Source: Rathayibacter sp. VKM Ac-2856
GTDB taxonomy: Bacteria; Actinomycetota; Actinomycetes; Actinomycetales; Microbacteriaceae
Direction of reading: 5' to 3'
DNA length: 64,000 nt
Assembly: GCF_013205055.1 (NCBI RefSeq)
Contig: NZ_JABMLF010000001.1
Coordinates: 930,001-994,000, forward strand
The notes beneath the pieces are model-generated. The model did not search any database, had not been told where the DNA came from, and was given only the letters and a program-made list of their open reading frames with translations. Positions 23,610 through 33,927 of the stretch are shown in pieces (the stretch's first letter is position 1; the number at the start of each line of letters is the position of its first letter). Both the position numbers and the translations under genes were made by a program.

Positions 23610-24197
23610 GTGCCCATCGACTTCACCGCCATCGACTTCGAGACCGCCAACTCGCACGGAGCCTCGGCCTGCTCGGTCGGCCTCGTCAAGGTCCGCGACG
23701 GCCGCGTCGTCGACCGTGCGGGCTGGCTCATCCGCCCGCCCTACGGCTACGACGACTTCCTCGAGTGGAACAGCCGCATCCACGGCATCCGCAAGCACGA
23801 CGTGCACGGCGCCGCCTCCTGGGTCGAGCAGTTCGCCGACCTCGTCGCCTTCGCCGGCGAGGACGTGTTCGTCGCGCACAACGCCGGCTTCGACATGAGC
23901 GTCATCCGCGCCGCCTGCGCCGCGACCGCGCTCGAGCTCCCCGCCTACGACTACCTCTGCTCGCTCCAGCTCGCCCGCAAGACCTACGAGCTCGAGTCCT
24001 ACCGTCTGCCGTCCGTCGCGTTCGCCGCCGGCTACGACGACTTCCGCCACCACGACGCGTCCGCCGACGCCGAGGCGTGCGCGGCGATCGTGGTGCACGC
24101 CGCCCGCCGCCACGGGGCCGCGAGCCTGGCCGAGCTCGGCGAGCTCGCCGGCGTCTCGGTCAAGCGCCTCCGCCCGAAGGCGCCGGTCGCCGCCTGA
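23610..24197 (+). CDS. DnaQ-like 3'-5' exonuclease
   Basis: The 195-residue protein has the DEDDh exonuclease motifs: ExoI DFET (D9, E11), ExoII HNAGFD around residue 90, and ExoIII HDASADAEA with the catalytic histidine and aspartate. It corresponds to the proofreading-subunit fold without polymerase, as in stand-alone epsilon-like exonucleases of actinobacteria. The final 25 residues (LAELGELAGVSVKRL) are a small conserved tail. The GTG start at 23610 gives the standard N-terminal spacing to DFET; earlier starts add unrelated residues. Role in DNA repair or RNA trimming is undetermined. Confidence 0.93.
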   Translation: MPIDFTAIDFETANSHGASACSVGLVKVRDGRVVDRAGWLIRPPYGYDDFLEWNSRIHGIRKHDVHGAASWVEQFADLVAFAGEDVFVAHNAGFDMSVIRAACAATALELPAYDYLCSLQLARKTYELESYRLPSVAFAAGYDDFRHHDASADAEACAAIVVHAARRHGAASLAELGELAGVSVKRLRPKAPVAA

Positions 24198-24212
24198 CGC
24201 CCGCGACCCGGC

Positions 24213-25103
24213 TCACTCCCCGGGGCTCGGGTCGCCGAACCAGTTGCTGAAGATGCGCCAGAAGTTGCGGTTGCCGTAGGCGGAGCAGGCGTCGCCCGAG
24301 CCGTACAGGTTCGCCAGGGCCGCCGCGTTCGGCTGGTAGGGCGTGTAGTAGTAGAGACCCGCCGTCGCCGCGTTCTCGATCCGCACCGGGGCGGTCCCGC
24401 ACGCCGCGTCCGGCGAGTACTGGATCTCGCTGGTCTCGCCCACCGGGTACCAGTCGAAGCTGCTCTCGGGGTTGCGGTAGCGCTGGAACTGCCAGGCCGC
24501 CCCGTAGACCTGGCCGAAGAAGCCGAAGTAGTCGCTGTCGCAGTCCGCCGTGTCCGGGCAGCCGTAGCCGGTGGCGCTGCGGAACTGGCGCTCGCTCGGC
24601 GCGCTGTCGGTGACCAGCGACTGCTCCTTCTGCAGCAGCGTCAGCAGCACGGCGGGGCTGACGTCGCAGGCCCCCGCGACCGAGCCGATGATGTCCGCGG
24701 CGGAGCGGTCCGCGCCGCCGCGGTAGGCGTCGCACTGCTCGTCCGCGGCCACGTCGCCGGTGTCCTCGGCGTAGTCCCGCAGGCACGGGACGTCCGTCCC
24801 CGCGCAGTCCGGCACGCGTGCATCGAGGAACGCCTGGATCGTCAGCGGGCCGAGGGCGTCGCCGTCGAAGAAGACCTCGTCCGAGACGATGTCGCCGGGA
24901 TCGAAGCCGGACTCGTCGACGCCGCCCGCCAGATCGGTCCACATCCGGATGCTCGGCGGCTCATGCGCCGGGGCGGCCACGGCCTCGAGATCCGCCGCCG
25001 CGGGCAGCAGCAGCACGACCGCGAGGGCCGCCAGGGCCGCCGCCCCTCCCCGTCGGCGCCGCACGGCGGACCGGGAGGCGGCGGAGGGATCGGCCGAGCT
25101 CAT
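24213..25103 (-). CDS. Secreted lysozyme-like/hemagglutinin-type protein
   Basis: The N-terminus is basic and then hydrophobic (ALAALAVVLLLPAAA), a Sec signal peptide. The mature part has five or more cysteines, DEVFFDGDAL, PAVLLTLLQKEQSL, and GYGCPDTADC followed by FGQVYGAAWQFQRY. This pattern recurs in secreted actinobacterial proteins labelled hemagglutinin; the LLTLLQKEQSL helix looks like a lytic-transglycosylase-type catalytic helix with glutamate. A cell-wall hydrolase role is therefore possible but unproven. A TAGCGT -10-like box lies 6 bases before the ATG. The gene converges closely with the exonuclease gene (15 bases between stops). Confidence 0.8.
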   Translation of the reverse strand: MSSADPSAASRSAVRRRRGGAAALAALAVVLLLPAAADLEAVAAPAHEPPSIRMWTDLAGGVDESGFDPGDIVSDEVFFDGDALGPLTIQAFLDARVPDCAGTDVPCLRDYAEDTGDVAADEQCDAYRGGADRSAADIIGSVAGACDVSPAVLLTLLQKEQSLVTDSAPSERQFRSATGYGCPDTADCDSDYFGFFGQVYGAAWQFQRYRNPESSFDWYPVGETSEIQYSPDAACGTAPVRIENAATAGLYYYTPYQPNAAALANLYGSGDACSAYGNRNFWRIFSNWFGDPSPGE

Positions 25104-25109
25104 CCCTCC

Positions 25110-25115
25110 ACGCTA
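25110..25115 (-). promoter_or_regulatory. -10 box (TAGCGT), leaderless arrangement for the secreted protein
   Basis: TAGCGT is followed by GGAGGG and the ATG at 25103. The intervening purines could also act as a very close ribosome-binding site if transcription starts further upstream. Confidence 0.5.
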
Positions 25116-25194
25116 GCGGCCGTGCGGGGCACCGATCGGGCCTGCCGAGGAGTGTCGCCGCTCGGATGTCGGAGGTCCGTGGTCTCCTCGGCGC

Positions 25195-26427
25195 ATGGAA
25201 CTCAGCTTCGTCCTCGGTCTCGTCATCGGCGCCCTCCTCGCCGCCGTCGTCGCCGTGCTGCTCGCCCGCGGCCGCACTCCCGACACCGCGCTCGCCCTCG
25301 AGCTGGCCACCGCTCAGGCGCGCGCGGAGGGCCTCGAGGAGCGTCACGAGTCGGTCGTCGAGCAGCACCGCGAGCACCTCGGCTCCGCCCGCGACCAGAT
25401 CCGCGAGCTGCAGGAGCAGCTGCGCGTCGTCGCCGAGCGCGAGCGCCACGACGCGCGGATCCTGCAGACCCTCTCCCCCGTGGCCGAGAGCCTGCGCGGG
25501 ATGCAGGAGTCGGTGCGGCGCCTCGAGAGCGAGCGCGCCGCGCAGTTCGGCGCCATCACCGAGCAGCTGGAGGGGCAGCGCCTCGCCGGCGAGCGGCTCC
25601 GCTCCACGACCGAGACGCTCGCCTCGGCGCTGCGCTCGAGCGCCAGCCGCGGTGCGTGGGGCGAGACCCAGCTGCGCAACGTGGTCGAGGCCGCGGGGCT
25701 GACCCAGCGGGTCGACTTCGATGTGCAGTTCGGGCTCGAGGGCGAGGGCGGCCGGGGGCGCGCCGACATGGTCGTCCGCCTCCCGGGCGGCAAGGCGATC
25801 GCGGTGGACGCGAAGGTGCCGTTCGACGCGTACCTCGAGGCGAGCGCGATCCCGGCGGGGGCGGGCGCCGAGGAGGAGGCTCGGCGCGCGGGGCTGCTGC
25901 GGGCGCACGTCCGCGCGCTGCGCGGGCACATCGACGCGCTCGCGAACCGGGCCTACTGGACGGGGCTGCCGGCGAGCCCGGAGTTCGTCATCGCGTTCAT
26001 CCCCAGCGAGCCCCTGCTCGCGAGCGCCCTCGACGCGGACCCGACCCTGCTCGAGTACGCCTTCCGTAAGCGGGTGGCTCTCGCCTCGCCGGTGACGCTG
26101 TGGTCGGTGCTGAAGACCGTGGCCTACACCTGGCAGCAGGACGTCCTGACGGACGACGCGAAGCGCCTGCTCGATCTCGGCAGGACCCTCTACACGCGCC
26201 TCGCCACCCTCGCCGATCACGCGGAGGGACTGCGCCGCTCCATCGAGAAGACCGTCGACTCCTACAACGCCTTCGCCGGCTCGCTCGAGACGCGCGTCCT
26301 CGTCACCGCGCGCCAGTTCGACTCGCTCGACGAGTCGCGCGTGATCGAGCCGGTCACCGGCGTCACCGTCTCCCCGCGTCGGCTCACCGCCGTCGAGCTC
26401 CTCGCCCCGGACGAGCGCACCGCCTGA
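25195..26427 (+). CDS. rmuC: DNA recombination protein RmuC
   Basis: The 410-residue protein starts with one membrane segment (FVLGLVIGALLAAVVAVLLA), continues with about 100 residues of coiled coil rich in Glu/Arg/Leu, and then has the RmuC domain with RGAWGETQLRNVVEAAGL, ADMVVRLPGGKAIAVDAKVPF (the nuclease-like core with Asp and DAK) and EFVIAFIPSE. RmuC limits recombination at inverted repeats in E. coli and belongs to the PD-(D/E)XK-like group. ATG 25195 places the membrane segment at the N-terminus as in the family. It is followed directly by a palindromic repeat. Confidence 0.95.
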   Translation: MELSFVLGLVIGALLAAVVAVLLARGRTPDTALALELATAQARAEGLEERHESVVEQHREHLGSARDQIRELQEQLRVVAERERHDARILQTLSPVAESLRGMQESVRRLESERAAQFGAITEQLEGQRLAGERLRSTTETLASALRSSASRGAWGETQLRNVVEAAGLTQRVDFDVQFGLEGEGGRGRADMVVRLPGGKAIAVDAKVPFDAYLEASAIPAGAGAEEEARRAGLLRAHVRALRGHIDALANRAYWTGLPASPEFVIAFIPSEPLLASALDADPTLLEYAFRKRVALASPVTLWSVLKTVAYTWQQDVLTDDAKRLLDLGRTLYTRLATLADHAEGLRRSIEKTVDSYNAFAGSLETRVLVTARQFDSLDESRVIEPVTGVTVSPRRLTAVELLAPDERTA

Positions 26428-26448
26428 GCGGCGGGTCTCGACCGACAC

Positions 26449-26546
26449 CATGCTGATCGAGTAGCGCCCGCAGGGCGCGTATCGAGATCCACCGTCCATT
26501 GGAGGTGGGTCTCGATACGCCGCTCCGCGGCTACTCGACCAACATG
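26449..26546. repeat. Dispersed palindromic repeat, copy 2
   Basis: The left arm begins CATGCTGATCGAGTAGCGCC (26449) and the right arm ends GGCTACTCGACCAACATG (26546), with TATCGAGATCCACC and GGTGGGTCTCGATACGCC between. A degenerate extra right-arm end (CGCGGCTACTCGGCC) follows at about 26553-26567. It lies between the convergent rmuC and glpX genes and could end both transcripts. Confidence 0.9.
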
Positions 26547-26622
26547 GAGCGCCGCGGCTACTCGGCCGGCAGGGCGCAGCGCCGCTGCGCGCCTGCCCGC
26601 CCAGCAGGGCGGGAGATCGCTC

Positions 26623-27609
26623 CTAGACCCACTTCTCCGCGAGGTGCTGGGCCGTCACGCGGCGGATCGTGCCCGAGCGCGAGCGCAGGACGATCGACTC
26701 CGTGGTGATGATGTGGCCCTCCTTGCGGACGCCCTTGACCAGGCCGCCATTGGTCACGCCGGTGGCGACGAAGTAGGTGTTGTCGCTGCGGACCAGGTCG
26801 TTCGCGTGCAGAACGCGGTCGAGGTCGTGACCCGCGTCGATCGCGCGCTGGCGCTCGTCATCGTCCTTCGGCCGGAGGATGCCCTGGATCACGCCGCCGA
26901 GCGCGCGGATGGCGCACGCGGTGATGATGCCCTCGGGCGTCCCTCCGGTGCCCACGCACATGTCGACCCGCGAGTCGTGCCGCGCGGCGTTGATGCCGCC
27001 CGCCACGTCGCCGTCGAGCAGCAGGCGCGTCCCCGCACCGGCGGCGCGGATGTCGTCGATCAGCTGCGCGTGGCGGGGGCGGTCGAGCACCGCGATCCGC
27101 ATCTCATCGACCGGCTTGCGCTTGGCCCGCGCCAGCGCGCGGATGTTCTCGCCGATCGGGCGCTGGATGTCGATGATCCCGACGCCCTCCGGCCCCGTGA
27201 CGATCTTCTCCATGTAGAAGACGGCCGAGGGGTCGAACATCGCGCCGCGGTCGGCGACCGCGATCATCGACAGCGCGTTCTGGCGGCCCGCGGCGGTCAG
27301 CGACGTCCCGTCGATCGGGTCCACCGCGATGTCGGCGGCCGGCCCGGAGCCGTTGCCGACGTGCTCGCCGTTGTAGAGCATCGGGGCGTTGTCCTTCTCG
27401 CCCTCGCCGATGACGACGACCCCGTCGAAGTTGACGGTGCCGAGGAAGGTGCGCATCGCGTCGACGGCGGCGCCGTCGGCGGCGTTCTTGTCGCCCTTGC
27501 CGATGAAGGGGACCGCGCGGATGGCGGCCGCCTCGGTGGCGCGGACGAGCTCCATGCCGAGGTTGCGGTCCGGGTGGAGGTAGAGCGAGTCGTGGTCGAT
27601 TTCGGTCAC
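26623..27609 (-). CDS. glpX: Class II fructose-1,6-bisphosphatase GlpX
   Basis: This 328-residue enzyme dephosphorylates fructose-1,6-bisphosphate in gluconeogenesis; GlpX is the essential type in actinobacteria. Motifs are [25 protein letters not shown], the metal-binding DPIDGTSL around residue 93, and TGGTPEGI. The GTG at 27609 gives the usual N-terminus ([16 protein letters not shown]). It is divergent from fba, which encodes the opposing glycolytic aldolase, so the shared 195-base region may coordinate carbon flow. Confidence 0.96.
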   Translation of the reverse strand: MTEIDHDSLYLHPDRNLGMELVRATEAAAIRAVPFIGKGDKNAADGAAVDAMRTFLGTVNFDGVVVIGEGEKDNAPMLYNGEHVGNGSGPAADIAVDPIDGTSLTAAGRQNALSMIAVADRGAMFDPSAVFYMEKIVTGPEGVGIIDIQRPIGENIRALARAKRKPVDEMRIAVLDRPRHAQLIDDIRAAGAGTRLLLDGDVAGGINAARHDSRVDMCVGTGGTPEGIITACAIRALGGVIQGILRPKDDDERQRAIDAGHDLDRVLHANDLVRSDNTYFVATGVTNGGLVKGVRKEGHIITTESIVLRSRSGTIRRVTAQHLAEKWV

Positions 27610-27741
27610 AGCGCGGAGTCCTTCGCGTTCGAGTTCGTGCAGACGGCGTCGTCGCAGGACCCGCGGAGCGGATCCCCATCCCGGGACCGAGCCTATCGGA
27701 GGCGTGCCCCGCGCCCGGGGGGACCGCCGCGGCCGCCTCGC

Positions 27742-27747
27742 TAGACT
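27742..27747 (+). promoter_or_regulatory. -10 box (TAGACT) of fba
   Basis: TAGACTCGA lies 57 bases before the fba start, leaving a leader of about 50 bases with a strong ribosome-binding site. No -35 consensus is evident in the GC-rich sequence upstream. Confidence 0.5.
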
Positions 27748-27804
27748 CGACGCCGACGCGGGCCTCGCCCGACCCCCTCCCGTTCATCCGTCAAAGGAGA
27801 TGCC

Positions 27805-28830
<1,026 letters not shown>

Positions 28831-28841
28831 GGCACCGCTCC

Positions 28842-29405
28842 GTGACGAACGCACACGACCAGCCGGGCCGCACCGAGCGACCGGAGCCGCAGTACGGCGA
28901 GTACGCGCCGCCCGGCTGGTCGTGGACGCCTCCGGAGGACGCGGCCGTCGTCCCCGACCCGCGGGGCTCCGAGTCGGATCCGCGACCCGCGACCGCACCG
29001 GCCGCGACGGCCTCGGCCGCGCATCCCGTCGACCGCCTCATCACGATCATCCTGCTGGCGCTCGGCGTCTTCTTCGCCGTCCCGACCCTGCTCGACCCGT
29101 CGAGCTTCGCCACCACGCTCTCCGAGCTCTACACGAGCCAGGGCATCGGCACCTACGCCTCGCCCGACCTCGCCCGCACCCTCGGGATCGTCGTGGCGCT
29201 CGCGCAGGCGCTGATCGTCGCCTTCGCGGTCTGGATCGCGATCCGGCGCCTGCGTGCCGGGAAGCGCGCCGTGCTGGTGCCGATCATCGGCATCGCGGCG
29301 ACGATCGTGCTCTCCCTGGCGGTCGCGGCCATCGCGATCCTCGGCGACCCGACCTTCGCCGACTACGTCTCGCGGATGTCCGCGGGCACCGGCACGGACG
29401 TGTAG
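28842..29405 (+). CDS. Small membrane protein (DUF6264-like)
   Basis: The 187-residue product has a proline-rich N-terminal segment containing PQYGEYAPPGWSW, then three hydrophobic segments: LITIILLALGVFFAVPTLL, an ALAQALIVAFAVWIAI segment and AVLVPIIGIAATIVLSLAV. The YGEYAPPGW motif recalls the DUF6264 family of Microbacteriaceae, from memory. The GTG at 28842 is 11 bases after fba; the longer frame from 28743 would overlap fba and is rejected. It ends before a strong bidirectional terminator. Function unknown. Confidence 0.8.
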   Translation: MTNAHDQPGRTERPEPQYGEYAPPGWSWTPPEDAAVVPDPRGSESDPRPATAPAATASAAHPVDRLITIILLALGVFFAVPTLLDPSSFATTLSELYTSQGIGTYASPDLARTLGIVVALAQALIVAFAVWIAIRRLRAGKRAVLVPIIGIAATIVLSLAVAAIAILGDPTFADYVSRMSAGTGTDV

Positions 29406-29424
29406 CACCGGCACCCCTCCTTCA

Positions 29425-29470
29425 ACGCGAGAAGGCCGCCCTCCCCTCGGGAGTGGCGGCCTTCTCGCGT
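29425..29470. terminator. Bidirectional intrinsic terminator
   Basis: ACGCGAGAAGGCCGCC (29425-29440) is perfectly inverted as GGCGGCCTTCTCGCGT (29455-29470) around a 14-base loop. It sits between two convergent genes (28842-29405 plus strand and ispH minus strand) and should end both. Confidence 0.88.
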
Positions 29471-29503
29471 ATCGGACGCGAGGCGCCGGATGTGCGGAGT
29501 GTC

Positions 29504-30577
29504 TCAGGCGCGGACGGGAGCGCTGACGCGTCCGCCGGCACCGCGGGCGTCGCGCTTGCCGGCGACGTCCTTCCGCAGCTCCTTGGGCAGCGAGAACATG
29601 AGGTCCTCCTCCGCCGTCTTGACCTCCTCCACGTCGCCGTAGCCGGCGGCGGCCAGGTCGTCGAGCACCTCGCGCACGAGGATCTCGGGCACCGAGGCGC
29701 CGCTGGTGACGCCGACGGTGCGGATGCCGTCGAGCCACTCCTGCTTGATCTCGCTCGAGTAGTCGACGCGGTACGCGGCCTTGGCGCCGTACTCGAGGGC
29801 GACCTCGACGAGGCGGACCGAGTTGGACGAGTTGGCGGAGCCGACCACGATGACCAGCTCGGCGTTCTCGGCGACCTTCTTGATCGCGACCTGGCGGTTC
29901 TGGGTGGCGTAGCAGATGTCGTCGCTGGGCGGGTCCTGCAGGTTGGGGAAGCGCTCGCGGAGGCGGCGCACCGTCTCCATCGTCTCGTCGACCGACAGCG
30001 TGGTCTGGGAGAGCCAGACGACCTTGTCCGGGTCCTTCACCACGATGTTCGGGACGTCGTCGGGGCTGCCGACCAGGGTCACGTGATCGGGTGCCTCGCC
30101 CGCCGTGCCCTCGACCTCCTCGTGGCCCTCGTGGCCGATCAGGAGGATCTCGAAGTCGTCGCGCGCGAAGCGGACGGCCTCGCGGTGCACCTTCGTGACG
30201 AGCGGGCAGGTGGCGTCGATCGCCTGGAGGTTGCGGTCGGCCGCACCCTGCACGACCGCGGGCGAGACGCCGTGGGCGCTGAAGACGACGTGCGAGCCCT
30301 CGGGGACCTCGTCGACCTCCTCGACGAAGATCGCGCCCTGGCTCTCGAGCGTCGAGACGACGTGCACGTTGTGCACGATCTGCTTGCGGACGTACACGGG
30401 GGCGCCGTAGTGCTCGATGGCCTTCTCGACGGCGACGACCGCGCGGTCGACGCCGGCGCAGTAGCCGCGGGGGGCGGCGAGGAGCACCCGCTTGGCACCG
30501 TCGACGGGCTCGTCGCGCAGGCGCCCGGTAGCGCGGGGCATGCGCGGCATGGGCAGGCTGATCGGGGCTTCACTCAC
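29504..30577 (-). CDS. ispH: 4-hydroxy-3-methylbut-2-enyl diphosphate reductase
   Basis: IspH (LytB) makes IPP and DMAPP in the last step of the MEP pathway and holds an Fe-S cluster. The three cluster cysteines are visible in [23 protein letters not shown] and [11 protein letters not shown]; the substrate-binding SANSSNS follows. Length 357 residues is normal, with a proline-rich N-terminal extension. GTG 30577 is supported by a TAGAAT -10-like box 6 bases upstream. The divergent position to xseA and xseB is conserved in actinobacteria. Confidence 0.97.
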   Translation of the reverse strand: MSEAPISLPMPRMPRATGRLRDEPVDGAKRVLLAAPRGYCAGVDRAVVAVEKAIEHYGAPVYVRKQIVHNVHVVSTLESQGAIFVEEVDEVPEGSHVVFSAHGVSPAVVQGAADRNLQAIDATCPLVTKVHREAVRFARDDFEILLIGHEGHEEVEGTAGEAPDHVTLVGSPDDVPNIVVKDPDKVVWLSQTTLSVDETMETVRRLRERFPNLQDPPSDDICYATQNRQVAIKKVAENAELVIVVGSANSSNSVRLVEVALEYGAKAAYRVDYSSEIKQEWLDGIRTVGVTSGASVPEILVREVLDDLAAAGYGDVEEVKTAEEDLMFSLPKELRKDVAGKRDARGAGGRVSAPVRA

Positions 30578-30583
30578 CCGTCG

Positions 30584-30589
30584 ATTCTA
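30584..30589 (-). promoter_or_regulatory. -10 box (TAGAAT), leaderless arrangement for ispH
   Basis: TAGAAT on the minus strand ends 6 bases before the GTG at 30577. It is one of the best -10 matches in the window. Confidence 0.6.
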
Positions 30590-30808
30590 CGCGGTGCCGT
30601 GCGTGCTCCCGGCGGGAGCGGAGAACTCGCACAGGACCGTGGCGGCGCGCCCGCGGAACGATCCGCCGGACAGTGCCGTCGCGCGCCACCGCCGGGACAT
30701 CGTGCGCCGCCTCCGCACGGACGCAGCCGAGGTGTCGGAGGCATCCCGTACCGTTGTCGTCGTGGGTCCGCCGCCCCCTCTCCCCCGCCCGCTCCAGCGA
30801 AGGCACCG

Positions 30809-32041
30809 ATGACAGACGCCCCTCCCACCGCCGACGCCCCGTGGCCGGTCGGCCTGCTCGCGAGCAAGATCAAGGGCTGGATCGAGCGCCTGGGCACCGC
30901 GTGGGTCGAGGGCGAGATCACCCAGTGGGGCGTCTCGGGCGGCAACGTCTACGGCAAGCTGAAGGACCTCTCGGGCGACGCGACGGTCGGGTTCACCGTC
31001 TGGTCGTCGGTCCGCGCACGCCTCCCCGCCGACCTCAAGCAGGGCGACCGGGTCATCGCGCTGATCAAGCCGAACTACTGGGTCAAGGGCGGCACGCTCT
31101 CGATGCAGGTGTTCGAGATGCGCCACGTCGGCCTCGGCGATCTGCTCGAGAAGCTCGAGCGCCTGCGCCGGCAGCTCGCCTCCGAGGGCCTGTTCGAGGC
31201 GAGCCGCAAGAAGCCCCTCCCCTTCCTCCCGCACGGCATCGGCCTGATCACCGGCCGGGACTCCGACGCCGAGAAGGACGTCCTCCGCAACGCCCAGCTG
31301 CGCTGGCCCGCCGTCCGCTTCCGCGTCGTCCACGCCGCCGTCCAGGGCGAGCGCACGGTCTCCGAGGTCACCTCGGCGCTGCGCACCCTCGACGCCGACG
31401 CGAGCATCGACGTGATCGTGATCGCCCGCGGCGGCGGCGACTTCCAGAACCTGCTCGGCTTCAGCGACGAGTCGCTGGTGCGCGCCGTCGCGAGCTGCTC
31501 CACCCCCGTCGTCAGCGCGATCGGGCACGAGGCCGACCGCCCGCTGCTCGACGACGTCGCCGACCTCCGCGCCTCGACCCCGACCGACGCCGCGAAGCGG
31601 GTGGTGCCCGACGTGTCCGACGAGCTGCTGCGCGTGCAGCAGGCACGGCTGCGGATGACGACCCGGGTCAGCGGACTGGTCTCGCACGAGATCGACCGTC
31701 TGTCGCAGCTGCGCTCCCGGCCGGTCCTCGCCCAGCCCCGCGTGCTGGTCGACCAGCGCTCCGAGGAGCTGACCCGCTGGGTCGCCCGCGGCGCCGAGCT
31801 CGTCGAGCGGCGGATCGAGCGCGCCCACCTCGAGGTCGAGCGCCTTCACGGCCACCTCCGCGCGCTCTCGCCCCAGCACACCCTCGACCGCGGCTACGCG
31901 ATCGTGCAGAACGGCGCCGGGCACGTCGTGCGCTCCCCGCGGGACGCGCCCGGGGGCGAGTCCCTCGTCCTGACCCTCGCCGAGGGCGCGGTCGCCGCCC
32001 GCTCCTCGGGACCGGCGGCCGATCCCGCCGGTCGCGGGTGA
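30809..32041 (+). CDS. xseA: Exodeoxyribonuclease VII large subunit
   Basis: XseA with XseB degrades single-stranded DNA. The 410-residue protein has the N-terminal OB fold ([20 protein letters not shown]), the catalytic domain with [14 protein letters not shown] and [16 protein letters not shown], and [32 protein letters not shown], followed by the coiled-coil region and the C-terminal DRGYAIV segment. ATG 30809 matches the family start ([15 protein letters not shown] follows soon). It heads a run of four or five same-strand genes. Confidence 0.97.
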   Translation: MTDAPPTADAPWPVGLLASKIKGWIERLGTAWVEGEITQWGVSGGNVYGKLKDLSGDATVGFTVWSSVRARLPADLKQGDRVIALIKPNYWVKGGTLSMQVFEMRHVGLGDLLEKLERLRRQLASEGLFEASRKKPLPFLPHGIGLITGRDSDAEKDVLRNAQLRWPAVRFRVVHAAVQGERTVSEVTSALRTLDADASIDVIVIARGGGDFQNLLGFSDESLVRAVASCSTPVVSAIGHEADRPLLDDVADLRASTPTDAAKRVVPDVSDELLRVQQARLRMTTRVSGLVSHEIDRLSQLRSRPVLAQPRVLVDQRSEELTRWVARGAELVERRIERAHLEVERLHGHLRALSPQHTLDRGYAIVQNGAGHVVRSPRDAPGGESLVLTLAEGAVAARSSGPAADPAGRG

Positions 32042-32102
32042 TCGCGGGCCCTCACCTCCGCTCCACCCCCGCCGCCAGCGCCCTCCTCGCAGCCCCGATC
32101 GA

Positions 32103-32108
32103 TAGGAT
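32103..32108 (+). promoter_or_regulatory. -10 box (TAGGAT), leaderless arrangement for xseB
   Basis: TAGGAT is followed by 7 bases and the ATG at 32116. xseB has no ribosome-binding site in the 20 bases upstream, so an internal promoter with leaderless initiation is plausible. Confidence 0.5.
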
Positions 32109-32115
32109 CACCCCC

Positions 32116-32403
32116 ATGGCCGACGCCCGCACCGACTCCCCCGCAGCGCGGTCGAGCGACCCCGCCCCGTCGGGCGACGCCGCGCAGTCGAGCGACTCCG
32201 ACGTCTCCGAGTTCAGCTACGAGCAGGCGCGCGACGAGCTCGTCCGCGTCGTCTCCGAGCTCGAGCAGGGCAGCTCCACCCTCGAGCGCTCGCTCGCCCT
32301 CTGGGAGCGCGGCGAGGCCCTGGCGGCCCGCTGCGAGGAGTGGCTGATCGGCGCGCGCGCCCGGCTCGACGCCGCGCGCTCCGGCGGAACGAGCGCCGGA
32401 TGA
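32116..32403 (+). CDS. xseB: Exodeoxyribonuclease VII small subunit
   Basis: The 95-residue protein has the XseB domain in its second half: [20 protein letters not shown], then [22 protein letters not shown]. The first 30 residues are a Ser/Asp-rich low-complexity extension unusual for the family. ATG 32116 is the first possible start after xseA (74 bases away). The stop overlaps the next start as ATGA. It forms the coiled-coil partner of XseA. Confidence 0.94.
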   Translation: MADARTDSPAARSSDPAPSGDAAQSSDSDVSEFSYEQARDELVRVVSELEQGSSTLERSLALWERGEALAARCEEWLIGARARLDAARSGGTSAG

Positions 32404-33044
32404 GCCGCGAGAAGCCGCCCCGGGTCGTCGCCGAGCTCGGCCGCCCCGAGACCGCGGCCGAGACCGCGGCGCGCAAGGCCGAGAACTCGCGCCTCTACCG
32501 CCAGCGCAAGACCGTCAACAACCTCGTCTTCTCCCTGCTCGCGACCGTCGGCGTCGTCGCGCTCATCGTCCTGATCGTGCCGCGCGGCGAGGGCACCGTC
32601 CGCGACCCGGTCGACGTGCCGGCGGTCGCCGCGCAGTTCCAGCTCGGCGAGAGCGAGACCCTCGCCGCGCCCGACATGCCCGACGCCTGGTCCTCGAACG
32701 CGGCGGAGCTGCGCGAGGACGGCGGGGTGGAGTACTGGTACGTCGGCCTGATCACGCCGAAGAACGGCTACATCGGCGTCAGCCAGGGCTTCGACGCCGA
32801 TGAGCGCTGGGTCGCCGGGCAGCTCGACAGCGCCGCCGCCACGGGCGTCGAGGAGATCGACGGCCGCGAGTGGACGGTCTACGACCACCGCGACTCGGGC
32901 GACGACAGCGGCAACAGCCCCTACGCTCTCGAGACGACGGCCGGTGGCAGCACCTACCTCGTCTACGGCACGGCCCCGACGGACGAGATCCGCCAGGTGG
33001 TCGACGCCATCACCCCCCAGATCGGCCAGGAGGAGTCCCGTTGA
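32400..33044 (+). CDS. DUF4245 membrane protein
   Basis: The 214-residue protein has a basic cytosolic N-terminus ([16 protein letters not shown]), one membrane segment ([15 protein letters not shown]) and an extracellular domain with [18 protein letters not shown] and VEYW motifs typical of DUF4245. The family regularly lies between xseB and the gluconeogenic or fumarase genes in actinobacteria. The ATG overlaps the xseB stop, and its own stop overlaps the next start (TTGA). Function unknown; probably surface-exposed. Confidence 0.92.
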   Translation: MSREKPPRVVAELGRPETAAETAARKAENSRLYRQRKTVNNLVFSLLATVGVVALIVLIVPRGEGTVRDPVDVPAVAAQFQLGESETLAAPDMPDAWSSNAAELREDGGVEYWYVGLITPKNGYIGVSQGFDADERWVAGQLDSAAATGVEEIDGREWTVYDHRDSGDDSGNSPYALETTAGGSTYLVYGTAPTDEIRQVVDAITPQIGQEESR

Positions 33045-33838
33045 GCTTCGATCCGTCGAGTCCCCAGCACGAGGTGCCGCAGAGCATCGCCGTCGCGCGC
33101 GAATCGCGCCCGCCGTCGTGGGTGTGGAAGGAGATGCTGCGCGGCAATCAGCGCTTCGTCGCCGGTGAGCCGCGCCACCCCCGCCAGGACGTGGAGCGCC
33201 GCAACGAGCTCGCCGCGGAGCAGAAGCCGCTCGCCGCGCTCTTCGGCTGCAGCGATTCGCGCCTCGCCGCCGAGATCATCTTCGACCTCGGTCTCGGCGA
33301 CCTCTTCGTCGTCCGCAACGCCGGCCAGGTCATCGCCGACTCGATCATCGGCTCCCTCGAGTACGCCGTCGCGGTGCTCGGCGTGAAGCTGATCCTCGTG
33401 CTCGGCCACGACGAGTGCGGGGCGGTCAAGGCCGCGATCCAGTCGCAGGCACCGGGTGCCGAGCGCCTCCCGCCGCACATCGAGCACCTGATCGAGCCGA
33501 TCATCCCCGCCGTCCGCCGCATCGTCGGCCCGCAGCCCGACGGCCGCGTCCTCGTCGACCCGTCGACGACGGACGCCCTGGCGGTCGGGCGCGAGCACCT
33601 CCGCGACACGGTCGCCGAGCTGCTGCAGCGCTCCCCGCTGATCGCCGACGCGGTCGCCGCGGGCGACCTCGCGGTGGTCGGCGCGAACTACCGCCTCGCC
33701 GACGGCACCGTGGACTCCGATGTGGTCCTCGGCATCGACCCGCCGCAGCTGAGCCCCTACCGCTCGGAGCAGGAGCGCACCTCCAGCCCCCTCCAGAGCG
33801 TCGCGACCCCCGACGCGGTCGTCCCGGACGCCCCGTAG
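33041..33838 (+). CDS. Beta-class carbonic anhydrase
   Basis: The 265-residue enzyme interconverts CO2 and bicarbonate. Zinc ligands are visible as C70 in FGCSDSR (with the D72-R74 dyad), H123 and C126 in GHDECGAVK. The start is a TTG at 33041, overlapping the DUF4245 stop; it is supported by a full AGGAGGAG at 33028-33035, five bases upstream, and no ATG or GTG fits the homologous N-terminus. The C-terminal 25 residues are a serine/proline-rich tail. Its place before fumC suggests bicarbonate supply to central metabolism. Confidence 0.95.
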   Translation: MSFDPSSPQHEVPQSIAVARESRPPSWVWKEMLRGNQRFVAGEPRHPRQDVERRNELAAEQKPLAALFGCSDSRLAAEIIFDLGLGDLFVVRNAGQVIADSIIGSLEYAVAVLGVKLILVLGHDECGAVKAAIQSQAPGAERLPPHIEHLIEPIIPAVRRIVGPQPDGRVLVDPSTTDALAVGREHLRDTVAELLQRSPLIADAVAAGDLAVVGANYRLADGTVDSDVVLGIDPPQLSPYRSEQERTSSPLQSVATPDAVVPDAP

Positions 33839-33865
33839 CCCTCCGCGGGCGCGCGAGCACACCGA

Positions 33866-33880
33866 ACCAGACCAGACCAG
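33866..33880 (+). repeat. Tandem ACCAG pentamers in the fumC leader
   Basis: Three exact ACCAG units are followed by ACCGA and a near copy further on (GACCGAACAGAACAGGA). A 7-bp palindrome CCGTCGA/TCGACGG lies at 33887-33901. Both lie between the carbonic anhydrase stop and the fumC start. Confidence 0.6.
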
Positions 33881-33927
33881 ACCGAACCGTCGACTCGACG
33901 GACCGAACAGAACAGGACGATCACAGC